Of a DNA stretch of 64,000 nt, positions 16,547 through 26,053 are shown piece after piece. Location: assembly GCF_030697375.1 (NCBI RefSeq), contig NZ_JAUYQD010000034.1:1-64000 (forward strand), given 5' to 3'. Numbering within the stretch: position 1 is the first letter of the stretch; each line of letters opens with the position of its first letter. Below the pieces are notes generated by a model. The model ran no database searches. It was not told where the DNA came from and saw nothing but the letters and a program-made list of their open reading frames with translations. The position numbers and the translations under genes are program-made. Origin of the DNA: Rhodoferax sp. Lineage in GTDB: Bacteria > Pseudomonadota > Gammaproteobacteria > Burkholderiales > Burkholderiaceae_C.

Positions 16547-16597
16547 GGACACGCAAATTCAACTGCCAAGTGCATCCGTTGGTAATTTAAGGGGGCC

Positions 16598-17188
16598 TCA
16601 GCTCTCTGGCCCATGGCACTTGGCGAAATCGGTGCACTCGCCACAGGACGGGGCCGGGCAAACGTAGATGCCTTCCTTGCCGCAGTAGTGGCGGTAGATG
16701 AACTTCTTCCACTTCATGTCCGTCACATTCAGCGCTGCCAGTGCCGGGAAGGCGGTGTTCATCAGCATGCTCAATTCTGCGCGGTGGGCCAGGCCCAGGT
16801 CCTGCCACAGGTGGTCACGCCCGGCGCAGCCCCAGGCCACGGTGCGGGCCAGCCACACCTCGGACTCCTGCCGCCCGGCCCGGTAGTCGAGCAGCAGGCT
16901 GAACAGGTCGGCCAGTTCCTCAATCTCCTGGTGGCGGCCGTCGGCGAGGGCGATGTCCATGCCAGGAAAGTAGTCGCCCACCATGCGTTGAAACTCGGTG
17001 GGCAACAGCCCCAGCGTAGTCGGCAACACGCCTTCGTCCAGCGAGCGGCCGACCAGCAGGCTGGCCAGCAGCGGGCGCAAGGGGTCGGCGCTGGCGTACC
17101 GGGCCGCCGGGTGTGCCAGCAGCGCGGCGATGTGGGAGCTGCGGTCGGTGTGCGCCAGCATGGCGTCAGTAGCGCGGGTGGCCACCAT
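16598..17188 (-). CDS. nifQ: molybdenum-processing protein NifQ
   Basis: The 196-residue protein ends with the NifQ cluster motif Cys177-x4-Cys182-x2-Cys185-x5-Cys191. NifQ binds a Mo-Fe-S cluster and serves as molybdenum donor for FeMo-co synthesis on NifEN. I chose the ATG at 17188 (MVATRATDAM), with GGAG 3 nt before it; the frame remains open 52 residues further up, but that part has no NifQ character. It is leftward, separate from the draTG group, and has its own NifA site at 17306-17321. Confidence 0.88.
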   Translation of the reverse strand: MVATRATDAMLAHTDRSSHIAALLAHPAARYASADPLRPLLASLLVGRSLDEGVLPTTLGLLPTEFQRMVGDYFPGMDIALADGRHQEIEELADLFSLLLDYRAGRQESEVWLARTVAWGCAGRDHLWQDLGLAHRAELSMLMNTAFPALAALNVTDMKWKKFIYRHYCGKEGIYVCPAPSCGECTDFAKCHGPES

Positions 17189-17305
17189 GGTCTCCACCCC
17201 GTGCAATGGGTGCGGGCCATCGTCCTGGGGCGTACCGCGTGGGGGTATATAGCGCTGCAAACATCTCAACCACCTCCATGGCATGTGGGGAATACACCCC
17301 CGGTT

Positions 17306-17321
17306 TGTTCGGGTTCCTACA
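17306..17321 (-). promoter_or_regulatory. NifA upstream activator site of nifQ
   Basis: TGTTCGGGTTCCTACA fits TGT-N10-ACA exactly. It lies 118 bp upstream of the nifQ start. The best correctly spaced -24/-12 element below it is weak (minus strand AGGACGATGGCCCGCA, 17211-17226); a better-looking TGGTTG...TTTGCA at 17257-17273 has 11 bp, not 10, between GG and GC. Confidence 0.6.
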
Positions 17322-17468
17322 AATCGACAAACGAAACGCGACACACACCGGTGCCGCTATAGGCCAAGGCAAATAACGTGCCGCGTCTTACTGCCGTGTG
17401 GGCACGGCTTGCGCGCCCCTGTCAGAAGAGGTGTCCACCACCTGATCCGCCAAATTTCTTATGTGATT

Positions 17469-17520
17469 TAGGCCGCCAGCCCTTTTGGAATAAGCGCAAA
17501 CAGCTATCAAAACAATAGCA
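17469..17520 (+). repeat. dispersed AGCTAT repeat, copy 2
   Basis: GGCCGCCAGCCCTTTTGGAATAA is followed by CAGCTATCAAAACAATAGC, whose GCTAT and ATAGC arms pair. It lies between the fmdB-like stop and the nifQ promoter region. Confidence 0.75.
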
Positions 17521-17529
17521 TCAGCAGAC

Positions 17530-17781
17530 TCAGATGTTTTTCTTGCCCTGCAGCAGCCGGGCCTTGTCGGACGGGCTGTAGTGGTCCAAATGGCCCTGCG
17601 CGGCGGCCACCCGGCGGTGCGCCATGCGGATGGCCTCGATCTTGCCGGCCGGGGCTATGGGGGAGACGCATTTCTCCAGCGCCACGCTTTGGCACTGCGG
17701 GCAGGCCGGGGTGTCGCCCGTGCGCACCAGGGCTTCAAAGCGCTTGCCGCAGGCCGGGCAGTGGTAGTCGTAAATGGGCAT
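17530..17781 (-). CDS. FmdB family zinc-ribbon protein
   Basis: The 83-residue protein begins MPIYDYHCPACGKRFEALV and has two CxxC pairs, Cys8/Cys11 and Cys27/Cys30, the zinc ribbon of the FmdB/CxxC regulatory family. The charged C-terminal half is less conserved. Start at 17781 follows a GGAGA site. It lies 17 bp after the shortened ArsC-like gene and is the last gene of the leftward globin-draTG run. Similar genes accompany draG or nif genes in other bacteria; the function is unknown. Confidence 0.78.
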   Translation of the reverse strand: MPIYDYHCPACGKRFEALVRTGDTPACPQCQSVALEKCVSPIAPAGKIEAIRMAHRRVAAAQGHLDHYSPSDKARLLQGKKNI

Positions 17782-17798
17782 GGCGATCTCCTGGAGGT

Positions 17799-17993
17799 TC
17801 AATCGGACGTGGCGCAGCGCTCGGGGGGTGATGCGCAGCCTTCCAGCGTGGACACCAATGCAGGCTTCGTGCCAAGACCGACCCAGGCGTCCACGGCGGC
17901 CGTATCAAACCCGACAAGGCGAGCGCCCATGTCGGTGCGCTGCCGGGCGTTGCCGCCGCAGCCGGGGTTTTCGTAGAAGACGATGGGGGTCAT
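17799..17993 (-). CDS. ArsC/NifO-like nitrogenase-associated protein, internally deleted
   Basis: The 64-residue frame joins the N-terminus of ArsC-fold nitrogenase-associated proteins (IVFYENPGCGGNARQ, redox Cys12) to their usual C-terminus (GARLVGFDTAAVDAWVGL...LEGCASPPERC). The middle 60-80 residues normally present are absent, apparently by an in-frame deletion. The glutathione-dependent reductase fold cannot be complete, so the product is probably non-functional, or was reduced to a peptide. It sits between draG and the fmdB-like gene. Confidence 0.65.
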   Translation of the reverse strand: MTPIVFYENPGCGGNARQRTDMGARLVGFDTAAVDAWVGLGTKPALVSTLEGCASPPERCATSD

Positions 17994-18014
17994 GGTGGGT
18001 TCTCCAGGTTGCGG

Positions 18015-18944
18015 TCAGACCGGGTTGGCAAGCGGCAGGCCCTGCGCCAGCGCCAGCAAGCCACTGGTCTGGTTGGTGATGGCCTGCACGGTGTCGGGCT
18101 GCAGGCGGTGCAGCCAGCGCTGCGGCAGCCGCGCGGCCCCGCAGCGCGCGCCGGCCAGCATGCCGACCAGGGCGCCCGTGGTGTCGGCGTCGTCGCCCTG
18201 GTTCACGGTGGCCACAACCGCCGCTTCAAAGTCGTCGTGCAGCGTCCAGTAATGCAGCACGGTCTGCACGGTGTCCACCACGTAGGCGGTGGCGCGGCCC
18301 CGGTAGGGGGTGAAGCCAAAGGCCGGGTTGTCATGCACCCATTGCGCAGCCCACAGGCGCGCCGCGGCACGGTCCGCCCCCGCCAGCAGCAGCCCCAGCA
18401 GCCGGCCCAGACCCAGCGTGGCGGCGTCGCACAGCGGGTGGTGGTGGGTCAGGTGGGCCTGGGCGATGGACAGGCGTGCAAACGCGGCATCGTTACCCAG
18501 CGTGGCCAGCACGCTAGGCAGGTTGCGCATCAGCGCGCCGTTGCCGCCATCGCCGGGGTTGAACGGCCCCTCCAACGTGCCGTCGTGCAGAAGCCGCTGG
18601 ATGCCGCGCCGGCAGGTGTTGCCACAGTCCACCGGCTTCGCCTTGAACCATTGCACATAGGCGTGGCCAATGCTGCGTACCAGGCTGTCATCACCACGGA
18701 CCAGGCCACACAACGCAGGGCTGCCGCCCTGCAGCAAGGCGGCACCCAGCGCCAGACTCATGGTGGTGTCGTCGGTCACCTGGCCGCGCGCCAGTTTGAG
18801 CCAGCCGCCGCCCACGATCTCGCGGTGCACGCCATGGTGCAACGCGATCTCGCGCGGGCGCATGAACTCCACGGTGGCGCCCAACGCGTCGCCAATCGCA
18901 AACCCCAGGTAGGCGCCCAAGGCCTTGTCAAACAGCTCACGCAT
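18015..18944 (-). CDS. draG: dinitrogenase reductase ADP-ribosylglycohydrolase DraG
   Basis: The 309-residue enzyme removes ADP-ribose from NifH and so restores nitrogenase activity. The fold markers GFAIGDALGATVEFM near the start, QVTDDTTMSLAL and GDDADTTGALVGML near the C-terminus hold the acidic residues that bind the two Mn ions. The start at 18944 (MRELFDKALG) overlaps the end of draT by 8 bp, so the two are translationally coupled. Length is close to that of Rhodospirillum DraG. Confidence 0.92.
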   Translation of the reverse strand: MRELFDKALGAYLGFAIGDALGATVEFMRPREIALHHGVHREIVGGGWLKLARGQVTDDTTMSLALGAALLQGGSPALCGLVRGDDSLVRSIGHAYVQWFKAKPVDCGNTCRRGIQRLLHDGTLEGPFNPGDGGNGALMRNLPSVLATLGNDAAFARLSIAQAHLTHHHPLCDAATLGLGRLLGLLLAGADRAAARLWAAQWVHDNPAFGFTPYRGRATAYVVDTVQTVLHYWTLHDDFEAAVVATVNQGDDADTTGALVGMLAGARCGAARLPQRWLHRLQPDTVQAITNQTSGLLALAQGLPLANPV

Positions 18945-19725
18945 AGCGGGCCACCACGGCATAGTCGCCACCCAGCGCCAGCACCTCCTGCTCGCCATGC
19001 AGCACCTGGCCGGGCAGCAGTTCGGGGAACAGCAACACCTTGCACAGGGGAACCTGCACCTCAAAGACCCAGTCGCCAAAGCAGGAGGCCTCTTCGGCCG
19101 ACAGGCTGAAGGACACGAGGTTGTTCAGGCGCACCGTGCAATGCCGGTCCTGCAGGCGGCCCGCGACGACCTGCTCCTCACACTGGTTGCTGCCCCGCCA
19201 CAGGCGCAAATGCCTCTGGGGCGTGCTGGCGCCCGATGGCGCGTAGCGGTGCAGCGCCCACTGGCAAAACTCGAACAGCAGATCAAGCTGCTGGTGGATG
19301 TTGTTGCTGTTGTAGCGGCTGGCCCCCTTCTCTTGCAGGTAGGCCACCCAGGCGGGGGAGGGAAAGCGCGCCAGCGGCGCCTTGTGAAAGCTGGGCACCA
19401 GGCCAAAGCGGTTCTCCACCCAGCCCTTGAGCACGGCGCCGGCCGCGCCGTTGGCATCCATGCCCCAGCCCTGCAACAGCTTGCGCCAACTGCTGCGCCA
19501 GCGCCGCCGCTCGGCCGCGCCCAGGCTGGCCAGTTCATGGGGCTCGGGTTTGCGCAAACCAAAGGCGATGGCCAGGTAGTGCACAAACATGTCGCACGCC
19601 TCGCTCAGGTCCCGGCTGCGCTCCAGCAGCGCGAACAGGCCCGCATGGGCCTCGCGCGTGCCGGCAATGGACAACGCAACCGGGTTGGCGTTGAACGCCG
19701 TGCTGGCCAGCAAAGGCGCAGGCAC
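18937..19725 (-). CDS. draT: NAD+--dinitrogen-reductase ADP-ribosyltransferase DraT
   Basis: DraT transfers ADP-ribose from NAD to an arginine of NifH (Arg102 here), switching nitrogenase off in response to ammonium or darkness. Family segments visible include LLASTAFNANPV, GTREAHAGLFALLER and RYNSNNIHQQLDLLFEFCQWAL. From the GTG at 19725 it has 262 residues, but family-like residues (WYATNLVGV) continue upstream in the same frame. No ATG, GTG or TTG exists there; a CTG at 19776 overlapping the previous stop may be the real start. It is followed by draG with an overlap. Confidence 0.9.
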   Translation of the reverse strand: MPAPLLASTAFNANPVALSIAGTREAHAGLFALLERSRDLSEACDMFVHYLAIAFGLRKPEPHELASLGAAERRRWRSSWRKLLQGWGMDANGAAGAVLKGWVENRFGLVPSFHKAPLARFPSPAWVAYLQEKGASRYNSNNIHQQLDLLFEFCQWALHRYAPSGASTPQRHLRLWRGSNQCEEQVVAGRLQDRHCTVRLNNLVSFSLSAEEASCFGDWVFEVQVPLCKVLLFPELLPGQVLHGEQEVLALGGDYAVVARYA

Positions 19726-19768
19726 GCCGACCAGGTTGGTCGCGTACCAGCGCTGGGGTTGGTCAGGT

Positions 19769-20377
19769 TCAAACAGGGCGGTTCTCGTTGGGGTTGCGTA
19801 CCGGTCCCATCAATGTCAGGCCCTCTGCGTAGGTGATGGTGTCGAAGGTGATATCGAACTTGAGCGCGGCATCGGCCACGGCGTCGAGTTTGCCGGCGGT
19901 GTCCTTCTTCTTCAGGTCGTTCTTTTCCAGGTAGAACAGGTCCAGCAGTTCGTTGTAGACCGTGGACTCGTCGATGGGCAGCACATAGAACATGGCGCCT
20001 TTGTAGGGCACCTGGTACTTCTTGGACAGGTCGATGTTGTTGCAGAACAGGAAGTATTTGCCACCTGCGCTCAGCGTGTCGCCCAGCACCTCGGCCACGT
20101 CTTTCAGGTACTCAAAGCTCAGCAGATAGCCGGCAAAGAAAGGCAGGTGCTTTTCACCCACGTTGGCCACGGCAAAGGTCTGGCCGCACAGCAGCTCGGG
20201 GGGGCGGGCTTCATCGGCCAGCTTGGGGGCAAAGCGCAGCGCCATTTCACCGCGAAAGCCAAAGCGGCCGGCCTTGGTGGTCAGGTCCTTGAGCAAGGGG
20301 TTGAGCAGTCGCCCCTCGCTCTCCAGGCGCGCAAAGGCGGTGTCGTCGATGGTCTTGAGGGCAAGTGTGGCTGTCAT
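19769..20377 (-). CDS. unknown protein between globin and draT
   Basis: The 202-residue soluble protein overlaps the globin stop (ATGA) and is followed immediately by draT, so it is co-translated with both. It is rich in aromatic residues (KYFLFCNNIDLSKKY, GAMFYVLPIDESTVY), has a charged stretch LEKNDLKKKDTAGK, and shows no signal peptide, membrane segment or cysteine motif. I recognise no family. Its place in a sigma-54-controlled operon with a globin and draTG suggests a role in oxygen, NO or switch-off control of nitrogenase (inference only). Confidence 0.7.
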   Translation of the reverse strand: MTATLALKTIDDTAFARLESEGRLLNPLLKDLTTKAGRFGFRGEMALRFAPKLADEARPPELLCGQTFAVANVGEKHLPFFAGYLLSFEYLKDVAEVLGDTLSAGGKYFLFCNNIDLSKKYQVPYKGAMFYVLPIDESTVYNELLDLFYLEKNDLKKKDTAGKLDAVADAALKFDITFDTITYAEGLTLMGPVRNPNENRPV

Positions 20378-20853
20378 GGAGATTCCTTGGTTGTGGTTGG
20401 AACAGTTGCGGGAGGTGCAGGGTTGGGGCCGGTGTTGCGCATGAAGTCGGCCGTTTTGAAAAAAGATGCCATAAGGGCGGTGTGCAGAGCTGGATCGGCG
20501 CCGACGTCGGTCAGCGCGCAATCCATGCAGGCCAGCCAGGCGTCGCGCTCCGGTGCACCAATGGCAAAGGCGGCGTGACGCATGCGCAGACGCGGGTGCC
20601 CGTGCTGTGCCGAGTAGGCTTTTGGGCCCCCAAGCCATTCGCACAGAAAGCGCACCAGCACGGCCTTGGTGGAAGCCAGGTCCGGCGCGTGCATGGCGCG
20701 GATGACGCCGGTGTCGGCCCGCGCATCCATGTGGCGGTAGAAGGCATCCACCAGTGCCACGACCACCGCCTCGCCACCGAGCATGGCGAAGTGCGGAGAC
20801 TGCAGCAGGCCAGGCAGCGGTGTTGGTGGGGTGTTGGACGTGGCGGTGTTCAT
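20374..20853 (-). CDS. glbO: group II truncated hemoglobin
   Basis: The 159-residue globin has the group II pattern: a Phe-Tyr pair in helix B (AFYRHMD), WLGGP, GHPRLRMRHAAFAIG with the proximal histidine, and the conserved Trp of RDAWLACM. It binds O2 or NO and may scavenge oxygen or nitric oxide near nitrogenase. It is the first gene of the leftward operon with draT and draG, and has a sigma-54 promoter at 20866-20881. An N-terminal extension of about 15 residues rich in Thr and Pro is unremarkable. Confidence 0.85.
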   Translation of the reverse strand: MNTATSNTPPTPLPGLLQSPHFAMLGGEAVVVALVDAFYRHMDARADTGVIRAMHAPDLASTKAVLVRFLCEWLGGPKAYSAQHGHPRLRMRHAAFAIGAPERDAWLACMDCALTDVGADPALHTALMASFFKTADFMRNTGPNPAPPATVPTTTKESP

Positions 20854-20865
20854 ACCGCATGTATG

Positions 20866-20881
20866 AGCAATGACCGTACCA
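20866..20881 (-). promoter_or_regulatory. sigma-54 promoter of the globin-draTG operon
   Basis: Read leftward the site is TGGTACGGTCATTGCT: GG and GC exactly 10 bp apart, -12 half TTGCT at consensus, -24 half TGGTAC close to it. It lies 13 bp before the globin ATG. The NifA site at 20973-20988 is 92 bp upstream. Confidence 0.75.
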
Positions 20882-20972
20882 CCCCTTAAGCACAGTTGGC
20901 GACCTGCAAACGCGACACAAAACCCTTTTGGATGCCAGGCGGCGGAGTTTTTTTGCGACAGGGTTTCCGTTT

Positions 20973-20988
20973 TGTCGGGAAGTCAACA
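20973..20988. promoter_or_regulatory. NifA upstream activator site shared by nifH and the globin operon
   Basis: TGTCGGGAAGTCAACA fits TGT-N10-ACA exactly and is the only perfect match in the 373-bp divergent region. It is 92 bp from the -24 GG of the leftward promoter and 94 bp from that of nifH, so one site could serve both. Confidence 0.75.
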
Positions 20989-21073
20989 AACGGAAAAAAC
21001 GTGGTCTGTTTGTTCACCAAAACCCGGTTTTCACTGGGGAAACGCGCCAAAAAAGCAGCGGACAAAACCTTGA

Positions 21074-22108
<1,035 letters not shown>

Positions 22109-22117
22109 ACCACCCCC

Positions 22118-22210
22118 GTTGCTTGCTCACTGCGTGTAGCCGCCTCCCCCCTCAAGGGGGCGGCCCCAGCGGCCTGGCATAGCCAGTTCCGCGGGGCCCC
22201 TGGCCAACAC
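22118..22210 (+). repeat. intergenic palindromic repeat B, copy 1 (nifH-nifD)
   Basis: It starts GTTGCTTGCTCACTGCGTGTAG and contains the hairpin CCCCC-TCAA-GGGGG, then a second inverted part around AGCGGCCTGGCATAGCC. About 80% of its bases recur in the nifD-nifK gap. In the transcript the GC-rich stem could stall 3' exonucleases and protect nifH mRNA. Confidence 0.75.
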
Positions 22211-22271
22211 CTGGCGCGCCGACCACCGTGCGTCAAGCAACGCCCAACTTTTTATTACTGGAGTTCCTCCC

Positions 22272-23729
22272 ATGACCGCCACCGTTGAAGAGCGCAAGGC
22301 CACCAACAAGGCCCTGATCGAAGAAGTGCTGAAGGCCTATCCCGAAAAGATGGCCAAGCGGCGCGCCAAACACCTGGGCTCGTTTGAAGAAGGCAAGCCC
22401 GATTGCGGCGTCAAGTCCAATATCAAGTCATTGCCCGGCGTGATGACGATTCGCGGTTGCGCCTACGCTGGCTCCAAAGGCGTGGTGTGGGGCCCCATCA
22501 AGGACATGGTGCACATCAGCCATGGCCCCGTCGGTTGCGGCCAGTACTCCTGGGCCGCCCGCCGCAACTATTACATCGGCACCACCGGCATCGACACCTT
22601 TGTGACCATGCAGTTCACCTCCGACTTCCAGGAGAAGGACATCGTCTTCGGTGGCGACAAAAAGCTCGACAAGATCATTGACGAAATTCAGGAGTTGTTC
22701 CCGCTGAACAAGGGCATCTCCATCCAGTCCGAGTGCCCTATCGGCCTGATTGGTGACGACATCGAAGCGGTGTCGAAGAAGAAGAGCAAGGAGCTCGAAG
22801 GCCACACCATCGTGCCCGTGCGCTGCGAAGGTTTCCGCGGCGTGAGCCAATCGCTGGGCCACCACCTGGCCAACGACGCCATCCGCGACTGGGTGTTTGA
22901 CAAGGTGGACCCCAACAAGCACCCCGAATTCGTTTCCACCCCCTATGACGTGGCCATCATCGGTGACTACAACATCGGCGGCGACGCCTGGTCCAGCCGC
23001 ATCCTGCTCGAAGAGATGGGTCTGCGTGTGATTTCGCAATGGTCCGGTGACGGCACCATCGCTGAAATCGAGAACACGCCCAAGGCCAAGCTCAATGTGC
23101 TGCACTGCTACCGCTCGATGAACTACATCAGCCGGCACATGGAAGAGAAGTACGGTATTCCATGGGTCGAATACAACTTCTTCGGCCCCACCATGATCGA
23201 GAAAAGCCTGCGCGAGATCGCCAGCCACTTTGACGAGACCATCAAGGCCAAGGCCGAAGAGGTGATCGCCAAGTACAAGCCGCTGATGCAGGCCGTCATC
23301 GACAAGTTCAAGCCGCGCCTGGAAGGCAAGACCGTCATGCTGTACATCGGTGGCCTGCGCCCCCGCCACGTCATCGGCGCCTACGAAGACTTAGGGATGA
23401 TCGTGGTCGGCACCGGCTACGAGTTCGGCCACAACGACGACTACCAGCGCACCACCCACTACATCAAGGACGCCACGCTGATTTATGACGACGTGACCGG
23501 CTTTGAGTTTGAGCACTTTGTGGACAAGGTCAAGCCCAACCTGGTGGGCTCCGGCATCAAGGAAAAGTACGTGTTCCAGAAGATGGGCGTGCCCTTCCGC
23601 CAGATGCACAGCTGGGACTACTCCGGCCCCTACCACGGCTACGACGGCTTCGCCATCTTCGCCCGTGACATGGACATGGCCATCAGTTCGCCAATCTGGG
23701 GACTCACTAAAGCCCCGTGGAAAACTTGA
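22272..23729 (+). CDS. nifD: nitrogenase MoFe protein alpha chain NifD
   Basis: The 485-residue alpha subunit holds FeMo-co and half of each P-cluster. P-cluster ligands are Cys63, Cys89 and the Cys of [11 protein letters not shown] near 155; FeMo-co ligands are the Cys of [10 protein letters not shown] near 276 and the His of [12 protein letters not shown] near 452. All are present. TACTGGAG before the ATG gives the ribosome site. It is the Mo type, with no vnf or anf features. Confidence 0.98.
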   Translation: MTATVEERKATNKALIEEVLKAYPEKMAKRRAKHLGSFEEGKPDCGVKSNIKSLPGVMTIRGCAYAGSKGVVWGPIKDMVHISHGPVGCGQYSWAARRNYYIGTTGIDTFVTMQFTSDFQEKDIVFGGDKKLDKIIDEIQELFPLNKGISIQSECPIGLIGDDIEAVSKKKSKELEGHTIVPVRCEGFRGVSQSLGHHLANDAIRDWVFDKVDPNKHPEFVSTPYDVAIIGDYNIGGDAWSSRILLEEMGLRVISQWSGDGTIAEIENTPKAKLNVLHCYRSMNYISRHMEEKYGIPWVEYNFFGPTMIEKSLREIASHFDETIKAKAEEVIAKYKPLMQAVIDKFKPRLEGKTVMLYIGGLRPRHVIGAYEDLGMIVVGTGYEFGHNDDYQRTTHYIKDATLIYDDVTGFEFEHFVDKVKPNLVGSGIKEKYVFQKMGVPFRQMHSWDYSGPYHGYDGFAIFARDMDMAISSPIWGLTKAPWKT

Positions 23730-23737
23730 CACACCCT

Positions 23738-23831
23738 GTTGCTTGCTCGCTTCGCGTAGCCGCCTCCCCCTCAAGGGGCGCACCCAGCAGCCCGGCAAAG
23801 CCGGTTCTGCGGGTGCCCTGGCAAAGGCACC
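23738..23831 (+). repeat. intergenic palindromic repeat B, copy 2 (nifD-nifK)
   Basis: It parallels copy 1 over its whole length: GTTGCTTGCTCGCTTCGCGTAG, hairpin CCCCC-TCAA-GGGG, then CAGCAGCCCGGCAAAGCCGG. It occupies most of the 152-bp nifD-nifK gap. Confidence 0.75.
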
Positions 23832-23881
23832 GCGCAGCCTGCATGACCGCTAACACTTAACCTTATTTTTAGGAGCCAGCC

Positions 23882-25438
23882 ATGTCTCAATCCGCCGATA
23901 AAGTCATAGACCACGAAATGCTGTTTCGTGAGCCCGAGTACCAAACGATGCTCGCCAACAAAAAGGAATTCGAGTTCAACCACGCCGACGACAAGATCAA
24001 ATCCATCGTCGAGTGGACCAAGACCGAAGACTACAAGCAAAAAAACTTTGCCCGCGATTCACTGGCCGTCAACCCGGCCAAGGCCTGCCAGCCCCTGGGC
24101 GCGGTGTTTGTGGCCAACGGCTTTGCCAAGACCCTGAGTTTTGTGCACGGCAGCCAGGGTTGCGTGGCCTACTACCGCTCGCACTTCAGCCGCCATTTCA
24201 AGGAGCCCACCTCCTGCGTCTCATCCAGCATGACGGAAGACGCAGCCGTGTTCGGCGGCCTGAACAACATGGTGGACGGCCTGGCCAATGCCTACAGCCT
24301 GTACAAGCCCGACATGATTGCCGTATCGACCACCTGCATGGCCGAGGTGATTGGTGACGACGTGGACGCCTTCATCAAGACCAGCAAGCAAAAGGGCAGC
24401 ATCCCCGAAGAGTTTGACGTGCCGTTTGCCCACACACCGGCCTTTGTCGGCAGCCACATCACCGGCTACGACAACGCGCTGATGGGTGTGCTGCGCCACT
24501 TCTGGGACGGCAAGGCCAAGACCACCGAGCCTTTGGTGCGCGTGCCCGACGACAGCATCAACTTCATCGGCGGCTTTGACGGTTTCGTCGTTGGCAACAT
24601 GAAGGAAATCCGCCGGATTTTCGACCTGTTCGGCGTCAAGGTAAACATCCTCTGCGACCCGTCCGGCAACTGGAACACCCCGACCGATGGCGAGTTCCGC
24701 ATGTACGCCGGTGGCACCACCAAGGAAGAAGTGGTTGCGGCCCTGCACGCCAAGGCCACCATCGTGTTCCAGGAATTTTGCTGCGAGAAAACAGCCAAGT
24801 TCATCGCCGAGCACGGCCAGGAAGTGGTCGTCCTCAATGCGCCGGTGGGCGTGGCGGGTACCGACAAGTTCCTGATGGAAATCTCGCGCCTGACCGGCAA
24901 ACCGATTCCTGCGCAACTCGAAAAAGAGCGTGGTGAACTGGTCGATGCCATGGCCGACAGCCAGGCCCACCTGCACGGCAAGCGTTATGCCCTGTACGGT
25001 GACCCCGACCAGATGCTGGGCTATGCCGGCTTCCTGCTGGAGCTGGGAGCAGAACCTGCGCACGTGTTATCCACCAATGGCGGCAAGGAGTGGGAAGTGA
25101 AGATGAACGCGTTGTTTGCCTCTTCACCCTACGGCGCCGGCTGCAAGGCCTACCCCAAGCGCGACCTGTGGCACCTGCGTTCACTGTTGTTCACCGAGCC
25201 GGTGGACTTCATGATCGGCAACACCTACGGCAAGTTCCTGGAGCGCGACACCAAGACCCCGCTGGTGCGCATGGTGTTCCCGATCTTCGACCGCCACCAC
25301 TACCACCGTTACCCCACCTGGGGCTACGAAGGCGGCATGCGCGTGCTGGTGATGCTGCTGGACGAGTTCTTTGAAGCGCTCGACGGCAACACCATGGACA
25401 TCGCCAAGACAGACTACAGCTACGACATCATCCGCTGA
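23882..25438 (+). CDS. nifK: nitrogenase MoFe protein beta chain NifK
   Basis: The 518-residue beta subunit contributes the other P-cluster ligands: Cys69 (KACQPLG), Cys94 ([16 protein letters not shown]) and the Cys of [13 protein letters not shown] near 152. Length and N-terminal extension are normal for group I Mo nitrogenase. TAGGAG stands before the ATG. Three small genes follow, apparently in the same operon. Confidence 0.98.
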   Translation: MSQSADKVIDHEMLFREPEYQTMLANKKEFEFNHADDKIKSIVEWTKTEDYKQKNFARDSLAVNPAKACQPLGAVFVANGFAKTLSFVHGSQGCVAYYRSHFSRHFKEPTSCVSSSMTEDAAVFGGLNNMVDGLANAYSLYKPDMIAVSTTCMAEVIGDDVDAFIKTSKQKGSIPEEFDVPFAHTPAFVGSHITGYDNALMGVLRHFWDGKAKTTEPLVRVPDDSINFIGGFDGFVVGNMKEIRRIFDLFGVKVNILCDPSGNWNTPTDGEFRMYAGGTTKEEVVAALHAKATIVFQEFCCEKTAKFIAEHGQEVVVLNAPVGVAGTDKFLMEISRLTGKPIPAQLEKERGELVDAMADSQAHLHGKRYALYGDPDQMLGYAGFLLELGAEPAHVLSTNGGKEWEVKMNALFASSPYGAGCKAYPKRDLWHLRSLLFTEPVDFMIGNTYGKFLERDTKTPLVRMVFPIFDRHHYHRYPTWGYEGGMRVLVMLLDEFFEALDGNTMDIAKTDYSYDIIR

Positions 25439-25444
25439 TCTGCC

Positions 25445-25762
25445 ATGAACGCCACCTACATCAAAACTACGCAGGACGGTCGCAGGGTCGAAGTGATTGA
25501 CGGCTGGATTTGTTTGGGTGGCATGCGTGAGGCGGACGGACTGATCCCGATGGACGAGCACCCCAACCGCCAGGCCATTGGCAAGGCAGTACCGGGCGCC
25601 ACCCATGCGGCCGGGCGCCTGCCCTTCACCCTGGCCGAAGCCGCCGTGGTGCAAAACGCACTGTCGGCAGCCCAGCGAAAATTTGATGCCAGCCCTGCCG
25701 GCATCACGCAGCGCCTGCGCCATGCGGTGTGGGCCAAGGCCACTGCCGAAGGCGTGGAGTAA
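25445..25762 (+). CDS. small unknown protein after nifK (1)
   Basis: The 105-residue protein starts 6 bp after the nifK stop. It opens with a beta-rich part (IKTTQDGRRVEVIDGWICLGGM) and ends in an amphipathic helix (NALSAAQRKFDAS...RLRHAVWAKA). No known motif. Tight linkage suggests co-expression with nifHDK. Confidence 0.65.
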   Translation: MNATYIKTTQDGRRVEVIDGWICLGGMREADGLIPMDEHPNRQAIGKAVPGATHAAGRLPFTLAEAAVVQNALSAAQRKFDASPAGITQRLRHAVWAKATAEGVE

Positions 25763-25787
25763 ATCACCCCCAAGCCTGGAGCCCACC

Positions 25788-26042
25788 GTGATCTATGTAG
25801 TTGAACTTCCCGTTCAAGGCGAACCCCACGCCTGGTTTGCCTTTGACCTTGCCGACCTGTCCCGCAAGATGGTGACACTGGCAGGCCGCGGCGGCGCTTG
25901 CTACACCTACTGGAACGAAGCCGAAGCGGTTGGGGCCTTTGAAGGCGGCGACCCGCGTATTGCCGGCAAAGAACACTGGCGCGCCCGCCGTGCTCTCTAC
26001 GAACAGTTGGTGGCGCTGGAAGTGCTGGCAGACGACAACTGA
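25788..26042 (+). CDS. small unknown protein after nifK (2)
   Basis: The 84-residue protein starts at GTG with GGAG 7 nt upstream; the longer frame upstream overlaps the previous gene and lacks a ribosome site. It begins VIYVVELPVQGEPHAWFAFD and is rich in aromatic and acidic residues. No family recognised. It belongs to the nifHDK operon by spacing. Confidence 0.58.
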   Translation: MIYVVELPVQGEPHAWFAFDLADLSRKMVTLAGRGGACYTYWNEAEAVGAFEGGDPRIAGKEHWRARRALYEQLVALEVLADDN

Positions 26043-26053
26043 ATGGGGCGGCA

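Noticed and set aside
25578-25787. Longer start for the second small gene after nifK
   Set aside because: It would overlap the preceding gene by about 185 bp and has no ribosome site; the GTG at 25788 has GGAG.
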